DNA from: Nymphaea colorata
Taxonomy: Eukaryota; Streptophyta; Magnoliopsida; Nymphaeales; Nymphaeaceae
Assembly: GCF_008831285.2 (NCBI RefSeq)
Contig: NC_045147.1
Location: 20,154,581 to 20,218,580 of the forward strand
Length of the DNA stretch: 64,000 nt
Direction: 5' to 3'
In this document: positions 24,365 to 37,100 of the stretch, piece after piece
How the letters are laid out: each line of letters begins with the position of its first letter
Numbering within the stretch: the first letter of the stretch is position 1
Notes under the pieces: generated by a model
Told to the model about the DNA's origin: nothing
Seen by the model: only the letters and a program-made list of their open reading frames with translations
Database searches by the model: none
Made by a program: the position numbers and the translations under genes

Positions 24365-27300
24365 CTAGTCAACGATCTCAATGTCCACTTCAGTCGGAAG
24401 CATCTTCCATGGCCCAGCCTGGGTACTCAACCTGCACAATCAACCATAGTCAAGACAAGTTTCATAACCATCGAAGTAGAAATCTAGTTTCAGTTTTGAT
24501 ACCTCCAAATTCCTGCAGCCAACCGTAAGCTCATAAAAAGAAACAACCCTGCCCAGACTCCTGCGAGTCCAAAAGCATGTGCCCCCAAGAATAGGAACAA
24601 TGAAGATGTAAATCCAACCAAGACCTGAACATAAGCATCAAATTTTCATTGCTATGTCCCTAAAATGCCGGAATCACAAGACACGCCCCAAGATGGACCA
24701 ACTATTTTTCCAGACACACACATACCATGGAATATGCAGCATAATTGAAGTCTGAAACTCCATAATAAATCCCATCAAAAACAAACGCAAGAGCATTGAT
24801 GGGCTGTGAGCCTGCAACAAACTGCAGAGGACCAGAAATATTAACCTATAAGCTATCACATCTATTTTCAGGAACTGAAACCCAGAACACAAGAGCTCAT
24901 ACCAGAACGCCAGAACGGACAATCTCCAATACAGAAGAATCTGTTGTAAACAGTTCCACAAAAATGCCAAAACAGAGATAGAGTAAAATAGACAAACCAA
25001 TTCCTGTCAATAGCCCAATCTGGGGACATGAGGCAGAGAAGAATATATATCAGCTAGAAACAAACGATTTTAAGCACACATATGCAACTTCTAAAACAAG
25101 ATGTTGGATAGTTTGTAACCAAATGCACCTGTAAAACCCTGTGAATGATTAATCGAGCTTGCTTGTAGTCACCTTGAGAATAAGCACCTGCAAGTAGTGC
25201 CTAAAACATAGAGCGATATAAGACTGCGAAGCAGAAAAAATTAGGAGTCGTGCATAAGCAACTCATGAGCACAAAGACTTGCAAAAAGTAAATAGCATAT
25301 TTTCATGGGAATCAAGCCAAGCTAAATTTCCAAGCTAGATATCTAAATCAGACTCACCTGACCAGAAAGAGCTAAAGAATCATTAAGAAGAGACACTGCC
25401 AACCAAATCTGCAAACAAATCTGATGTGCAGCCATTGGAATTGGGCCTTGTCGTGCAGCCATAGATGTGCCAAGTGTAAAGGTAGAAAGCACCGCAATGG
25501 TTCTTCCTGTCAAAAGAAAACCTGAAGGGTGGACACACATAAGAGAATATGCCAGCTAACCGTCACACTTTGGCCGAGTATCCTTCAAAAGGGACTCCTG
25601 AGAGCCAGAATTATTGAAGGAATGGCCATAGTAATGGGCAGCACATCATGAAATCATATGATGTCTAGCCCAATGAATTAGTTGGTACTAGAAATGTTAG
25701 AAAATGTAAATGAAAGGAGTAATAAGAAGTGAACGAGTTAGACAGTCCACTTTTTTTTTTTACTAATCATACATCATACCTGAATTTATGAAACGATCTA
25801 ACTGAATCATTTGAAGCTTTGGAGGAATAAGCATCACTCTTGAATTCAACTCCCACAGAAGAATAAGAGCAATCACATACCTGCAAAAGAGTAGTTTTAT
25901 GGAAAGTGATCATGCAGCAGTGGAATGTTCAGAGGAAGAATAGACTATATTCAGTTGCTCAAAAAGAACAATGGAAAAAAACCTTAAAATTCATAGAATA
26001 GACAAATGGAAGGTCTCTCCATACTCAGACATTACAGTAGCAATGGCAGCACCACCAACACCCAAATTAAAAGTAAACATCAAGATCGGATCCAAAACCG
26101 CATTAAGTAAGTTTCCAGCACCTGTTCATTGGAAGCAACATCATTCTGTACATCAAATACTTTCACACGTACAAATGGAACACAATCTTCTGAAATTTCA
26201 TTTTTAAATATGAAGAACAAAATCATAGGGTAACATAGCAGCATTTAAACAAAAAATACTCTTCCTTGATTCAAACATTGACAGATTAGATGTGGACAAA
26301 TATGATTATCTAAAGGCTTTCATGATTTGGGATCAGGACTCGTTTTGGAACTAAAATTATTCAGTTTCAATTTATGATTTGGCAGGGCTGAGCTCCTGGG
26401 TTGCATTTTGCTTCACCATCAATATAGCAGTTGGTCATGTATCCAGGAACTGCAAGCAGCATTTGGACCCCAAACTAAGTTAATCTAAGCACTGTCTAAT
26501 GAGAAGAGCAAAATTGCCAAAGGCTCTGACAGTTGCTGCCATGCTTAAATTGACCAAGTGTTGGAAATAAATGATTAAACAAAGGCCAGACCAACTGATC
26601 AAAAGGTGCCTATATTGCTTTAATTGCACATTATACACCCAAAAAAAGAACTTGAACAACAAAACATGCAAACTGACATAGTGACATGGTTGGATGAAAA
26701 GCCAATAATAAATAAATAAATAAATGAAAGAAATTATACTAAAGCATCTGAAAGATAAAATGCCAATCTTAAGACACAGCAATTTTTTTTGTATAAAAAT
26801 GGTTATTACAAATTCATAAATATTACCGACTTTAATACGAAAGTGAAATTCACAGAAAACATTAGAGGAATTTATACTGTATATCCTGAAAGACAATATA
26901 CCAATCATCACAAATCATAAGAGTTAAGCTGCAACAGTTTTAAGAAAAGGATAAGTACAAATTCAGAAATATTACTGAACCTCAAAACATACTGGCAGGC
27001 ATGATCTTAGATTGACTTATGAAAGCAAACATCAAATGAATCAACAAAATTGCTTAAGAGAAAGGACCACATATCATAGGTAAATATCCAAAAATAATAT
27101 ATTGTATGGAAGTATGGAACTATAAATGGAAATAGTGATTTCAAATTTTCAAAGCTCGGCAGACATCAAAAAACTAATCAGACCACTTATATGAGCATGT
27201 TTTACCGACGCCCACCATGTGTCGGTAAAAACAAATCACATGTGTCAGTAACAGTTTTATCAATGCCCGCCACATGTCGGTAAATGCTTTACCGACACCC

Positions 27301-29847
27301 ACCACGTGTTGGTAAAAATTTTATTACCGAAGTCCACAAACATCGGTAAAAAATTTATTTACCTACACACATAATGCGTTGGTGTAGAACGTGTGCACTG
27401 GAATGTCGGTGATAGTTTTCACCTACGTTTACTTCACCGTCGACCAACTCGAAATGTTTACCGATGCGTCACCATGTTTTACCAATGTGTTTCAGCCGTT
27501 GGTAAATCCTCGGTCTTTTTTAGTGTCAACAGATAGCACATTATCCCAAGGGTTTAGACATAGATGATAACAGATAGCTCATTATCCCAAGGGTTTAGAG
27601 ATAGATGATTGCGCCAACAGCCAGTATAAGGCTAGGGGTTGGTTCTATTGTCATGAGCGTCAGCCTTCTGTGCAAGCCAAAGCAAACATAGGCTGTAGGG
27701 GCAGAGTTACTAGCCTTAGATTTTTACGTCACCAGGTGAGTGACAAAAGTATCTCAACCCAGGTGCAGTTTCCCTGCAACGTAAATGGCAAAAGAAAGAG
27801 AGAGAGACAGAGAGACAGAGAGAGAGGGAAGATGTGGTCTCAGTAGGTATTGAAGTATAAGGTTTCTATATATACAAAATCATGTGTGCTGGAAAAGTTC
27901 ACTTTGCACAAAAAAAAAAAAATAATGACCATTTCCTTGCCCTTCACTTACGTACTCACCTATGGCATAAAGAGGAGTCTTTGTGTCTTTGAATCCACGA
28001 AATGATCCTTGTGCTGCGAGAGCTATGACTACCGCTGGAGCACCAAGACCTCTTAGTGCAAGAAACTGCTCAGCTGGTAGGTGCATTGGTGAATCCTGTC
28101 AAATAATTGGAAAGCTTTACTGTCACCCAACTGATTCATTAACAAATGCAGACTACATACGTGCTTTTGAAGAAAAGAAATAATCCAGAGGTTTTAGGTT
28201 GCAATAGTCTAAAAAATGTGCTGGATAAATTGCCTTAAACACCAAAGTGTTACAGACTTTTTCCATGATACTAACCTAATAAAAGTATCTCTATACAAGT
28301 CCAAGGATCACAGAGAATAAGATTAAGAAACTCTGCATCCATTAAAGCTTGAAATTTTCGCAACAGATGCTTCATCTTTGTAGGTTGGTCTGATCTAATG
28401 CTCTTTCATTGTGCATGTTTAGCTCGGCGATTTGGGAATCTGAAGCACTGTTTTCAGTGCCAGGCGACTACTTTACACTTTATCCTGAACCTATCCTGTG
28501 CTTCTTGATTTCAGTAATAGGCCAATGAATAGTATTTCTCGACAACCTGAATAAGTACTCGTTTGTTGTTGAAAGACCATTTCGCTGAAAGTCTAAAATA
28601 GAAAAAAAAAAATTAAAAAGACGTATCCACCAGAACCGAACTGCGTTCACAATGTGAATAAAGCAAATTATAGTTAATAAAAAATTCATACATTCTTAAG
28701 ATTTCCTTTTTCAGGTTTCTCATACACCAATCAGCGCGATTAATAAAAGCAACCAATAAAACATCAAGAGATGCTTGACGTACAGCAGGTATACCCATGA
28801 TATTCAGGAAGTACCCCGAACCAATTGATAGCGCAATTGCCTCTGCAATACCAAGACCAGCGGCGAGCACTAACGATGCTGAAACTGATGGAAGCACTCT
28901 CTTGGTTATTTCGCCCGTTGGTGATGCTGAAGCAAGGATTGAACTTTAAAGTTATCATGAACAAAATAACTAAACCTTAAAGATGCTGAAGTGGACGCCT
29001 GGTAAGACAACGCAATTACTAATTGGTCCAATTCCAGTCGAATAAACAGAAGGAGCATTACCATTTTCTGCATTACCGACTAGAACCTCTTCTTCAGCAA
29101 CAAAGGACGTCGTGATATTGAGCAGAGGGATGTTGAACAGTTTTGACACCAGATTAAACACAGAAATTGAGACGCCAACACCAGCCAACTCGGCCGATCC
29201 TATCCGACAAACCAAGAGACAATAATAAGAAAACATATTCAAAACCCCACAAATGAATTCAACATAATCGACTTGAGAAGCGCGAATGCAGTGCTAGAAG
29301 GAAATCAAATTCAGGAAAACAAAGCATAACACAAAAATACCCAAATGGCCTATGAATGCGGTGTCGACCAAGGAGGTGACTGGATCTGCTGCAAGTGCCA
29401 ACAAGGCTGGTAAGGCGATGGCAAGAATGTCTAGCACAAGTTGGTCTTTGACCAACTCACTGTAATTACAAGTTCAAGGACTCCAAATCAACAGATCTCC
29501 AAGACAACCAACTCAGAAAGGAAAGAAAGGAAAAAGATAAAATTATTTATTCGTGGATAGGAAGAGAATTACCTGAAGCTGAGTCCTTGCATAATAGTGC
29601 TCACCCATCCTCTACCCTTTTCGGCTTCTTTTGAAACACTAGCTTTTTGACGAGTCCTGGAATTAACCGTGTCATTCTTCGGTGAAGACTTTGCACGTAC
29701 AGGAAGAGTATCAGCCACCAACTTTGTATCTCTCCTGCTTGGGTTCGGAAACTTGTGGAGACGAACAGGTGAATAGAAAGAGCAAGTTCTTCTGCGCTGC
29801 TGGGGAGGGTGAAAACATTGGACAAGGTGTGGCACTATTGCTGCCAT
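24365..29847 (-). CDS. DTX44: MATE family transporter, chloroplast type (DTX44-like)
   Basis: Multidrug and toxic compound extrusion family, about 12 membrane helices; the closest remembered match is Arabidopsis DETOXIFICATION 44 (chloroplastic). The substrate is not predictable. Thirteen exons, high to low: 29573-29847, 29341-29459, 29020-29199, 28784-28926, 27960-28095, 26025-26121, 25780-25880, 25358-25521, 25129-25200, 24903-25019, 24726-24821, 24503-24624, 24365-24431 (stop TAG). Frames join to 562 residues. An upstream in-frame ATG at 29937 would add 30 residues; I chose 29845-29847 because what follows (MAAIVPHL, then Ser/Arg-rich) looks like a transit peptide. Recognisable stretches: DPVTSLVDTAFIGHLGSAEL, NLVSKLFNIPLLNITTSFVA, AAQGSFRGFKDTKTPLYAIG and QIWLAVSLLNDSLALSGQ. 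The intron between exons 5 and 6 is about 1.8 kb and carries a CACTA end. Confidence 0.92.
27200..27525 (-). mobile_element. CACTA (En/Spm) transposon terminus in MATE intron
   Basis: Read on the minus strand, the segment begins at 27525 with CACTAAAAAAGACCGAGG, the hallmark CACTA end. It is followed by many direct and inverted copies of a subterminal motif of the form TCGGTAAA / TTTACCGA (for example at 27200, 27222, 27290, 27345, 27458), as expected for transposase-binding repeats of this superfamily. I could not find a matching second terminus in the intron, so the element is probably truncated or has one decayed end. No transposase coding sequence is present. Confidence 0.75.
27528..27609. 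repeat. Tandem duplication of about 41 bases
   Basis: Two near-identical units directly beside the CACTA terminus. Each holds AACAGATAGC, then CATTATCCCAAGGGTTTAGA and ATAGATGAT, at about 27528-27568 and 27569-27609. Confidence 0.85.
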
Positions 29848-29937
29848 ATCTTGTTCGGCAGCCTCGCAATTGGTGGGCAGCTCTCCAAAACAAACAAAAG
29901 GCGAAGGGGAAGACGGTGTCTGTGAAAGAAGGAACAC

Positions 29938-31121
29938 AAATATCAGCTTCCTAACGAATTAGCCACCATAAGTTCACGTCCGGCCATGGGCGTGAAGAAA
30001 ACAAGCATTTAGAACAAGTGCAGTTTTCACGACCCTGGTGGTGACGCGCCTTCCGTTCCTGGGTGGCAGAGATTTTGTGGATTTAAACGCAGGTTTCTGA
30101 GTGAAGGTGAATGGCAAATCACGACCGTCGGGACTGGAGATCAACGGCTAGTATCGGCCGCCATCCCATCCTTGGCCTTTGAGTACGCCGTAGTACCGTC
30201 CTGTGGTACCACCCACAAGATTGGGTTTTACAATATTACACGACAAGGTCGTTTTACAATATTACACGACAAGCGTCGTCCCCATTGGAAGATGAATAAA
30301 TCTTGTGGCTGTTACGGTAGGGGTGAGAACGAGCGCCGAGAAAAAGGAGAAAGGGGGAAATTTTCAGGTAACGAGCTTCTAGCGACGTGCGAGATTAAGA
30401 GAACATTTTATTCTCAAGGGCTTCTGGTTGGTCCCTTGATCCAAGGCCCAGATTTCTTGAAAATTTTTACCCGTGGTTTTTGTTTGCCTCGGACAAAAAG
30501 CTCAATAATTTACAGGCCGTTAAAACCCATCCACTCAAGAATTGCTCCAGTCAGCTCGGATCGCCTGTAAACCCAACTACACTTGTTTTTTTTTTTTAAT
30601 TGGGTACTGGCTTCTTTGTTTCCAGTGAATAAGAAAGGTGAAAGCGAGCAAGCTAGCTTATACATCAATTGCACAAGCCAAAACAAATATTATGAGTGAA
30701 AATAGTAACATTTAAAAAGGGCGAATAAATAAAAAAGCATGAAAATGAGTTGAAGCAAGATAAAAATAGTAAGGAATTAAATGCAACCATTTATAGCAGT
30801 AGAAGGTTGTGTGTGTTATATCACAAAAAGAATGAAAGTAATAACAGAACAGTGAAATATTTGAGAAAATAGCTCATTTTTTATTTATGTTTTCAATTGG
30901 ACTCGGGAATGGATTGAGAGAATCATACCGCGAGAGTGGGAGTGTGACCCAGACCCGCCGTCAAATAAGGTTCGGTTCCTGTTGACACCCGCATCACCCT
31001 ACATAGAGTCGGCGCTTTGCCGGGCATTTCGCTTTATGAATGTGAAAGAACTCCCGCCTCTCGCCTTCCCTCGCCTTGGCAGGAGCGAGAAGGGAAGCAG
31101 GAGGACGAGGAAAGGGAAGTG
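29938..31121. promoter_or_regulatory. Divergent intergenic region between MATE (-) and TERT (+)
   Basis: About 1.2 kb separating two head-to-head genes, so it must hold both promoters and 5' UTRs. It contains a near-perfect direct repeat, GTTTTACAATATTACACGAC followed by AAG, at 30225-30247 and 30251-30273. A GC-rich segment from about 30940 onward is the likely TERT leader. The frame of TERT exon 1 stays open back to about 31017 with no upstream ATG. I saw no telo-box (AAACCCTA) here. Confidence 0.5.
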
Positions 31122-34100
31122 ATGGGCGACGGAGGGAATGGGGACGGCGTCGGAAGCGGGAAGAAGGTGGGGAAGAAAAGGTGGAGGAGGGCGCAGAGAT
31201 GCCCGAAAGCGTTGAGGAGGGCTTACGGGAAGAGGGTGCGTTCGCTGCTGGAGGCGATCGTCTCTCTCCTGCCTCCTCCCAAGAAGAGTGAGGAGTGCCG
31301 GTGCAGAGGCGGAGGCTGCCTCGGGTGCGCCGACAATCCAGCATTCTTCATTCTTAGGGAAGCGGATGATGTGGAGTATAGGAAGCTTCTCACCCGGGGG
31401 TTTGCCGTCTTGCCGGAGGACGTCATTCCTCTCACGGAGTTTCTCCCGGATAACCGACGGACGCAGATTCAGGTCCAACTGCGACATGTCATTCATCGTC
31501 GTCATTGCTATCGTCATTCACTCCTCTCACCCCCATTATCGTCATGTCTATGAATGTCGTCTCTAGATGGATTTCCGTCTTGATTTCTTGTCGAAGGGCG
31601 CTGTCCGCTTGCCAATATCTTCTCTAATAAACGACAGGAGCATATTTAGGTCTGTCTATAAGACATCCTCGTTGTCATCATCATCGTCATCTTCCTCCAT
31701 TATTGTCCTTGTTATCATCAGCATGGACCCACCTCACACAGCTGCAACACTGAGAGGCACAGATGGATTAGAACACCTAAGTTGCACCTCTTCCGTTATT
31801 GTTTGGTGGTCAGGTTTGGATTTTCTATGCTGGATTCAAGCGTAAACTGCCATCTCATTGGCCGTTGAATTACTAAGTTCAGGACTCAACTTTCTTTTAT
31901 CATCCAGAGTTCTGGGCTTAGAACTTTTGTAGCTCTGTTAGAACTTGGGATTTTCTGAATTTGAGAAAACGCAAATTCATGCAGACGGAATTGTGTATCT
32001 GAATGCAAACTTTCAGAAATTCTAGCATAACTTGCACTATCTGTTTCATGTAGAGGAATCTTGGTCACAATGTTCCTGTTATTTATTCTCATTGCTTTGG
32101 TATTCGATCATCTTACATGTACAGTATACATTTTCTCAAGTCTTTTCCTTTTTCTTCTTTTTCCACGACAATGTGAGAAAACGGGCTTGGATTTCTTTCT
32201 CTTTTCCTTGCATAGAGAGCCTAGTCTTCTTTCTGCTTTTCCCGTGTTTATTTAAATTCTTATGTCAAATGACATCCATATCCTGATACCAAGGCACCCA
32301 CTTATATGGGGTTGAAGACCTTAACTAAGAATTACAGGATGCATCAAGAGTCAGGACAGATGTAGATGACTTGATTACCTCTGAGCAGGAAGCCTGTTGC
32401 AAATGCTTCTGTTTCTTAATCAGAATACTATGAATATTGAGTTTTCATGACAAGTACCCAACCTTCTGTGTTGTAATAGCACATTTAATCCCTAAAACCC
32501 AGAAAAGGTGCTTATGCTTTTGAGACACTGGAGCAAAAAGGCTCACAAGCAGGTGCTTTAGGGTCAGCAAAAATAATTATCAACTGGGATATGAGTTGGG
32601 TGAAAAATATACCCTGTAGAATTCCTGAATTTTTCCCCTTGAAAAATAGTCAGTTTGGAAATTTGAAATGAGTAACTCAAGTAGTTTCGTAAAAATTAGT
32701 GTCATGGATGACAATTTTCGTTAGCTCTGTTGTGCTTTAAGCTTCGGTTCTTATGCTGTTCTCTTGTGTTGGAGCCCAGGAATTTGTATTAACGGTTTGG
32801 AATCTTTGGTTCCATACTTTAGGTGGCCTGTTTACCTGTTTCTTTTTGGGCTTTACATTCCAGGTTGTCAGAAACACAATCGAGTTGCTGATTGTCAACA
32901 CAACAAAGAAGTGTTCCAATGTGATATGTTTTGGCTATGAGAAGGTCAAGCTTGTAACAATCTTAATTTACATTACTTTCTATTGTAACTTTTATCTCTT
33001 ATTTTCTGGTTAGTGTATTCTTTTCCTCTTACAGCCGCTTTGATTCCCTTTTGTGCATTTGTTGCTCTCACTTTTCAGTTTCATTTTGTGAAATAATGTA
33101 CTGTATTCCATGAAATTGAAGAATTTTTGTTTGGCACATCCGTTTCTACTTGAATTAGCTTTTGTGTGTGTGTGTCCTTGTTGATATAGTTTATAAGATA
33201 AACCCATTTCCTTTCTGGCTAAATGAATTGGAGGGTCAAGCCACACATTCTCTAGTGGTTTCCTGTTTTTAATGCTGGAACTACAGGACTTATTTGAAAT
33301 TTATCAGACCACCTATGTTAAAGAAAAATATTCCTACTTGTAGGTTCATGCCTTTTCTTGGAATTGTTTTCCTCTTTTCTTGTTTTGAAAAGTATGTGTT
33401 TTATGAAATGAAAATTAGTATATCTAATAAATGCCTATTTTCACATACATCATGGGTGAAGTGGGATGATGCTATGTCACTTTGACATGTGCCATTTTAC
33501 GTATTCTTCCTCTTTCCTGTATAAATTTGACTTGGTTAAATGAACGTATTATGGATTCCCTTCTTTCTTTTTTTGATTTTCTATATGGCTGCTTCATATT
33601 CTTGGATTCCTTTGTCTGTATTTTTTGCAGTACACCCAGTGCAGCCATGTTGTTGATATTCTCTGCATGTTGCCATGGAGTTTGCTTCTAAGTAGGGTAA
33701 GAAATTGATCTTGTTGTGTTGTGTACATAAATGCATAGTGTGTGTATTCTCCCGTGATTTCTCCCAGGCGACTATTTTCAGCTTTCCCATTTTATATAAT
33801 CCTTGAGGTGCCGATTTTTCTGAAATCTTTGGTTAAAACATGAATCTCATGGAACTTGTTGCAGATAGGTGATTTTATGATGTTCCGCCTTTTGAGCTGT
33901 GCATCAATATTTTTGCACATTGCTAGGAATGATTACCTTCAAGTTACAGGCACTCCAATGAATGAGTTTTTGTGGTCGTCAATGACCTTGGACAGAGAGG
34001 TATCTTCACAATCAAGAATTCAGCATCAGTCGCTTATGGCCTGTCCTACTCAACATGGTGAGGTAACATGCTGTAGTATCTTTAAAATTTGTAATGCCTT

Positions 34101-37100
34101 CATGATGTGTCTGTTCAGGATATATTGTCTCGGCCTGTAGACTGTGCTATTGATAGATCAAACCTGAATGCTTTCAGACAACCAGATCTGTTCATTCATG
34201 TTATCTGGAACATTCTGTTTCATGGTTTCGGAAAGCTGAATTACTTTCTCTTTTTTGTATGCTATGCAATGGATTTAATATCAAATGTACGTTCTTTGCC
34301 GTTTGTCATTCGTTTAAGATAGGAGGTTTTTTACTGGTTCCAGTTGCAACTGTGATACAGCATATTTTTTCTGCTTGATTTTTTTTTATGTGTCAGCAAG
34401 TGATGGATTCATGCCATTATCATGAGGTTACGCTTATATATAGTATGTTCAGTGTCACATGTCTGTAGGGTATTGCTTAGGTTGCCAACTTCGTAGCTCT
34501 CTAATAGAGTGAATTTTGCAGCTAAAGTTTCTGACCATCACCTGGTGCATAAGGATGCAAATGGCAGATTCATGCATATCAGTTCAGTCAAAACCTCAAA
34601 ATGCCAACATCTCACTACTTCAATTATCAGTGAACATTTCAAAGTGACTGCAGGCAAACAGAGAAAGCGCAACAGGCCATTTAGCTGGCAACGCAAAAAA
34701 AAGCAGAAACAGAAACGTGATCCCTGTGATGAGCATGAACTAGTCACTCTTCCTATTGCTAATAAAGATGACAAGATCTCCATGGGGATGGATGTGCCTG
34801 AACTCTCCATGGTGGATTCATATGGCAAAAGAAAGTTCAGTGACTGTTTTATGCGGTTCACTCCACAAAAACCTAACGGCAGCAAGTTAATCAACCGCAG
34901 ACAAGTATTCTATGACTCAAATATTCACCAAACTGTACTGCCTAGTGGGCGTATCCTTTTGGACTGTTAATTTTCATTGTTTCCTTTCAAGCTATAATCT
35001 TTGGAAAATAGCTGAATGGTAGTCATTAAGCAAATATAGTGGCACTCCATGACTTGGGTGAAACTACTTATAGCAAGAGAATTATTAATTCTTGTGGTTG
35101 GCATCCTTCATCTCTGCAATTGCATAGTGGATATGTTAATGTTTGTTTTTTATGATATGTCAGTGAAACATGCAGCCCAACAAGGAAAGAATTAGTAGAT
35201 TTCTAGCATCTGGTGGAGCAATAGTAGTCTGAACCTTAATGATGATAAAAGTTAAACAAAGAAATACAATCCAGTTATGCCAATAGAACATGATAAATAA
35301 TCCTCAAGATTGATGAGACATCATTCTATGGATGTGCTTCAAGACTTGAACCAAATGACTAAATAGATTAAACTTCCTACTGTACATCTCATAGCAATCA
35401 GTGATACATCTGTAGGTCATGGTTTTATGTTTATTTAATCAAGGTATCAGCACTGAGTGTCTTCTGCATTGTCATACTCTTGGCAGAAAAATTTGTAGGC
35501 ATAACTATAGGAAGAGAATATTTTTTTGGTGTGAGGATTATGTTTTGTGCTGATCAGTGGCCTATGCTTAGCTAGTTATTCACTTGAAATTGTCATGAGA
35601 ACGATCGTCTCATGACCGAGGAACATGTTAAGTATATAGAAACTTTGTATCGTCAATAGTTTAGGAGTTGTAGTTTAACTCTGTTTCAATACCATGCAAA
35701 CAAAGTAGAGAAGCGGTCCTGAATATGGAGTAGAAAAGTACAAATTGTTCATGATGCTTGAACATAATTCGAGTGATTCCAAAGAACTGAACTTCTCAGG
35801 TGTGTGACAGTAAAATATAGATGGGCTTGTTATGGATTGTGCAAGCAGTGTAAGTTTACAGTGCAAAAGATTAGCCATGTGCTGTCCAAATAGAAATGTA
35901 TTTTCTGGAAAGTTCTTCACCTGTTTTGGTGAAGGAAATTTCAGCTTACTTTGATGTTGGTATTACAAATTATTTCTCTAAACAAGGAACTCTTCTGCAG
36001 AATTTTGTTTGGTAATATTTCCTTATAGATCTTACAGATATATTACTCAGATTGAAACCTAACAATCGTTCTGCCATTGACCTTATAAATCACGTGTTTT
36101 GCGTTTCTGACTTTGACAGCAAAGCTGTATTTCCTTCAGTCCCTGAAGATGGCAACAACAGTTTATTTAGGAAATCGTAAGTGCTTGTGGATTTTGGTCG
36201 TGTTTTTTTCAGGTTGGTAATTTAATTGGATATGGTACCTGGGGAAACATCAGCTAGAGGAATTTCCTGTCCATGTATATGCATAGCTAGTAGACTAAAA
36301 GATACTAATAAGCCATTGCTGTTGCACCTTGGGCATGTATATGGCTGCACGGAAGAATGTTCCTAATGATATTTGTGCTACAAACTGCATTACGACAAGT
36401 TAGTTTGATTTTCTTTCCCTGAGGGACAAACTCTAAGCTTTTAATTAATCTTAGGTCTTGATAGTTCTGCAAGTGTGAATGGCACATGTGATATTTGTCA
36501 GTTCATAACAGATCATTGATTTATTGCTGCTACTGTTAACTTTTTTTGCCCCATTAGTATTGCTAGTGAAAGTATCCCTGGTTCATTTTTTAGTTCTGGT
36601 CTTGTGATTCAACAGCAGCATTACAGTCTTGGACTTGTTTAAAACCATGATACGAAATGCCAAACGTTGCCAGTTTGTGCGGTTACTGGAAAGGCATTGC
36701 CCAATCCATCCAGCTATTTCCTCCCAAAATCAATCTCATGAACATGTGCTGAAGGTGCGTTTCCTTGCAATTTTGCCTGAGTTGTTCTTCAGTGCATATA
36801 ATTGCCTTTCTAATTATTTTAATTTGACTTTTGTCCTTAGTTGGTGACTGTGTTTACACAACTTTTTGTTCTATTGCCAAAAGATATAAATTGAAAATAT
36901 TGTGCATTTCTGCAAACTTTGACTTTAGTTCCTGTTTCCTTTGGCATAACTTTCTCTTTTTTGTTTAATACAAAAATAATTTTTTTTGTTTAAATATATT
37001 TTTCTGGGAGAAACCCTTTTGTCAGATAATGCATTAGGATGCTTATGCTTACATTGATTAATGAATCCACAGGTAAAAGCGGTCTTTCTAGATCTTGGCT

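Noticed and set aside
29848-29937. Upstream in-frame ATG of the MATE gene (30 extra residues)
   Set aside because: It is possible, but the downstream ATG gives a more typical plastid transit peptide, so I kept the shorter form and note the alternative.
31017-31121. An N-terminal extension of TERT in the same frame
   Set aside because: The frame is open back to a TTG at 31017, but there is no ATG before 31122. In eukaryotes the ATG at 31122 is the better start.
30900-31121. A telomere-like box in the TERT promoter
   Set aside because: I looked for AAACCCTA and its complement in the divergent spacer and did not see it; only an isolated AAACCCAAC occurs near 30570.
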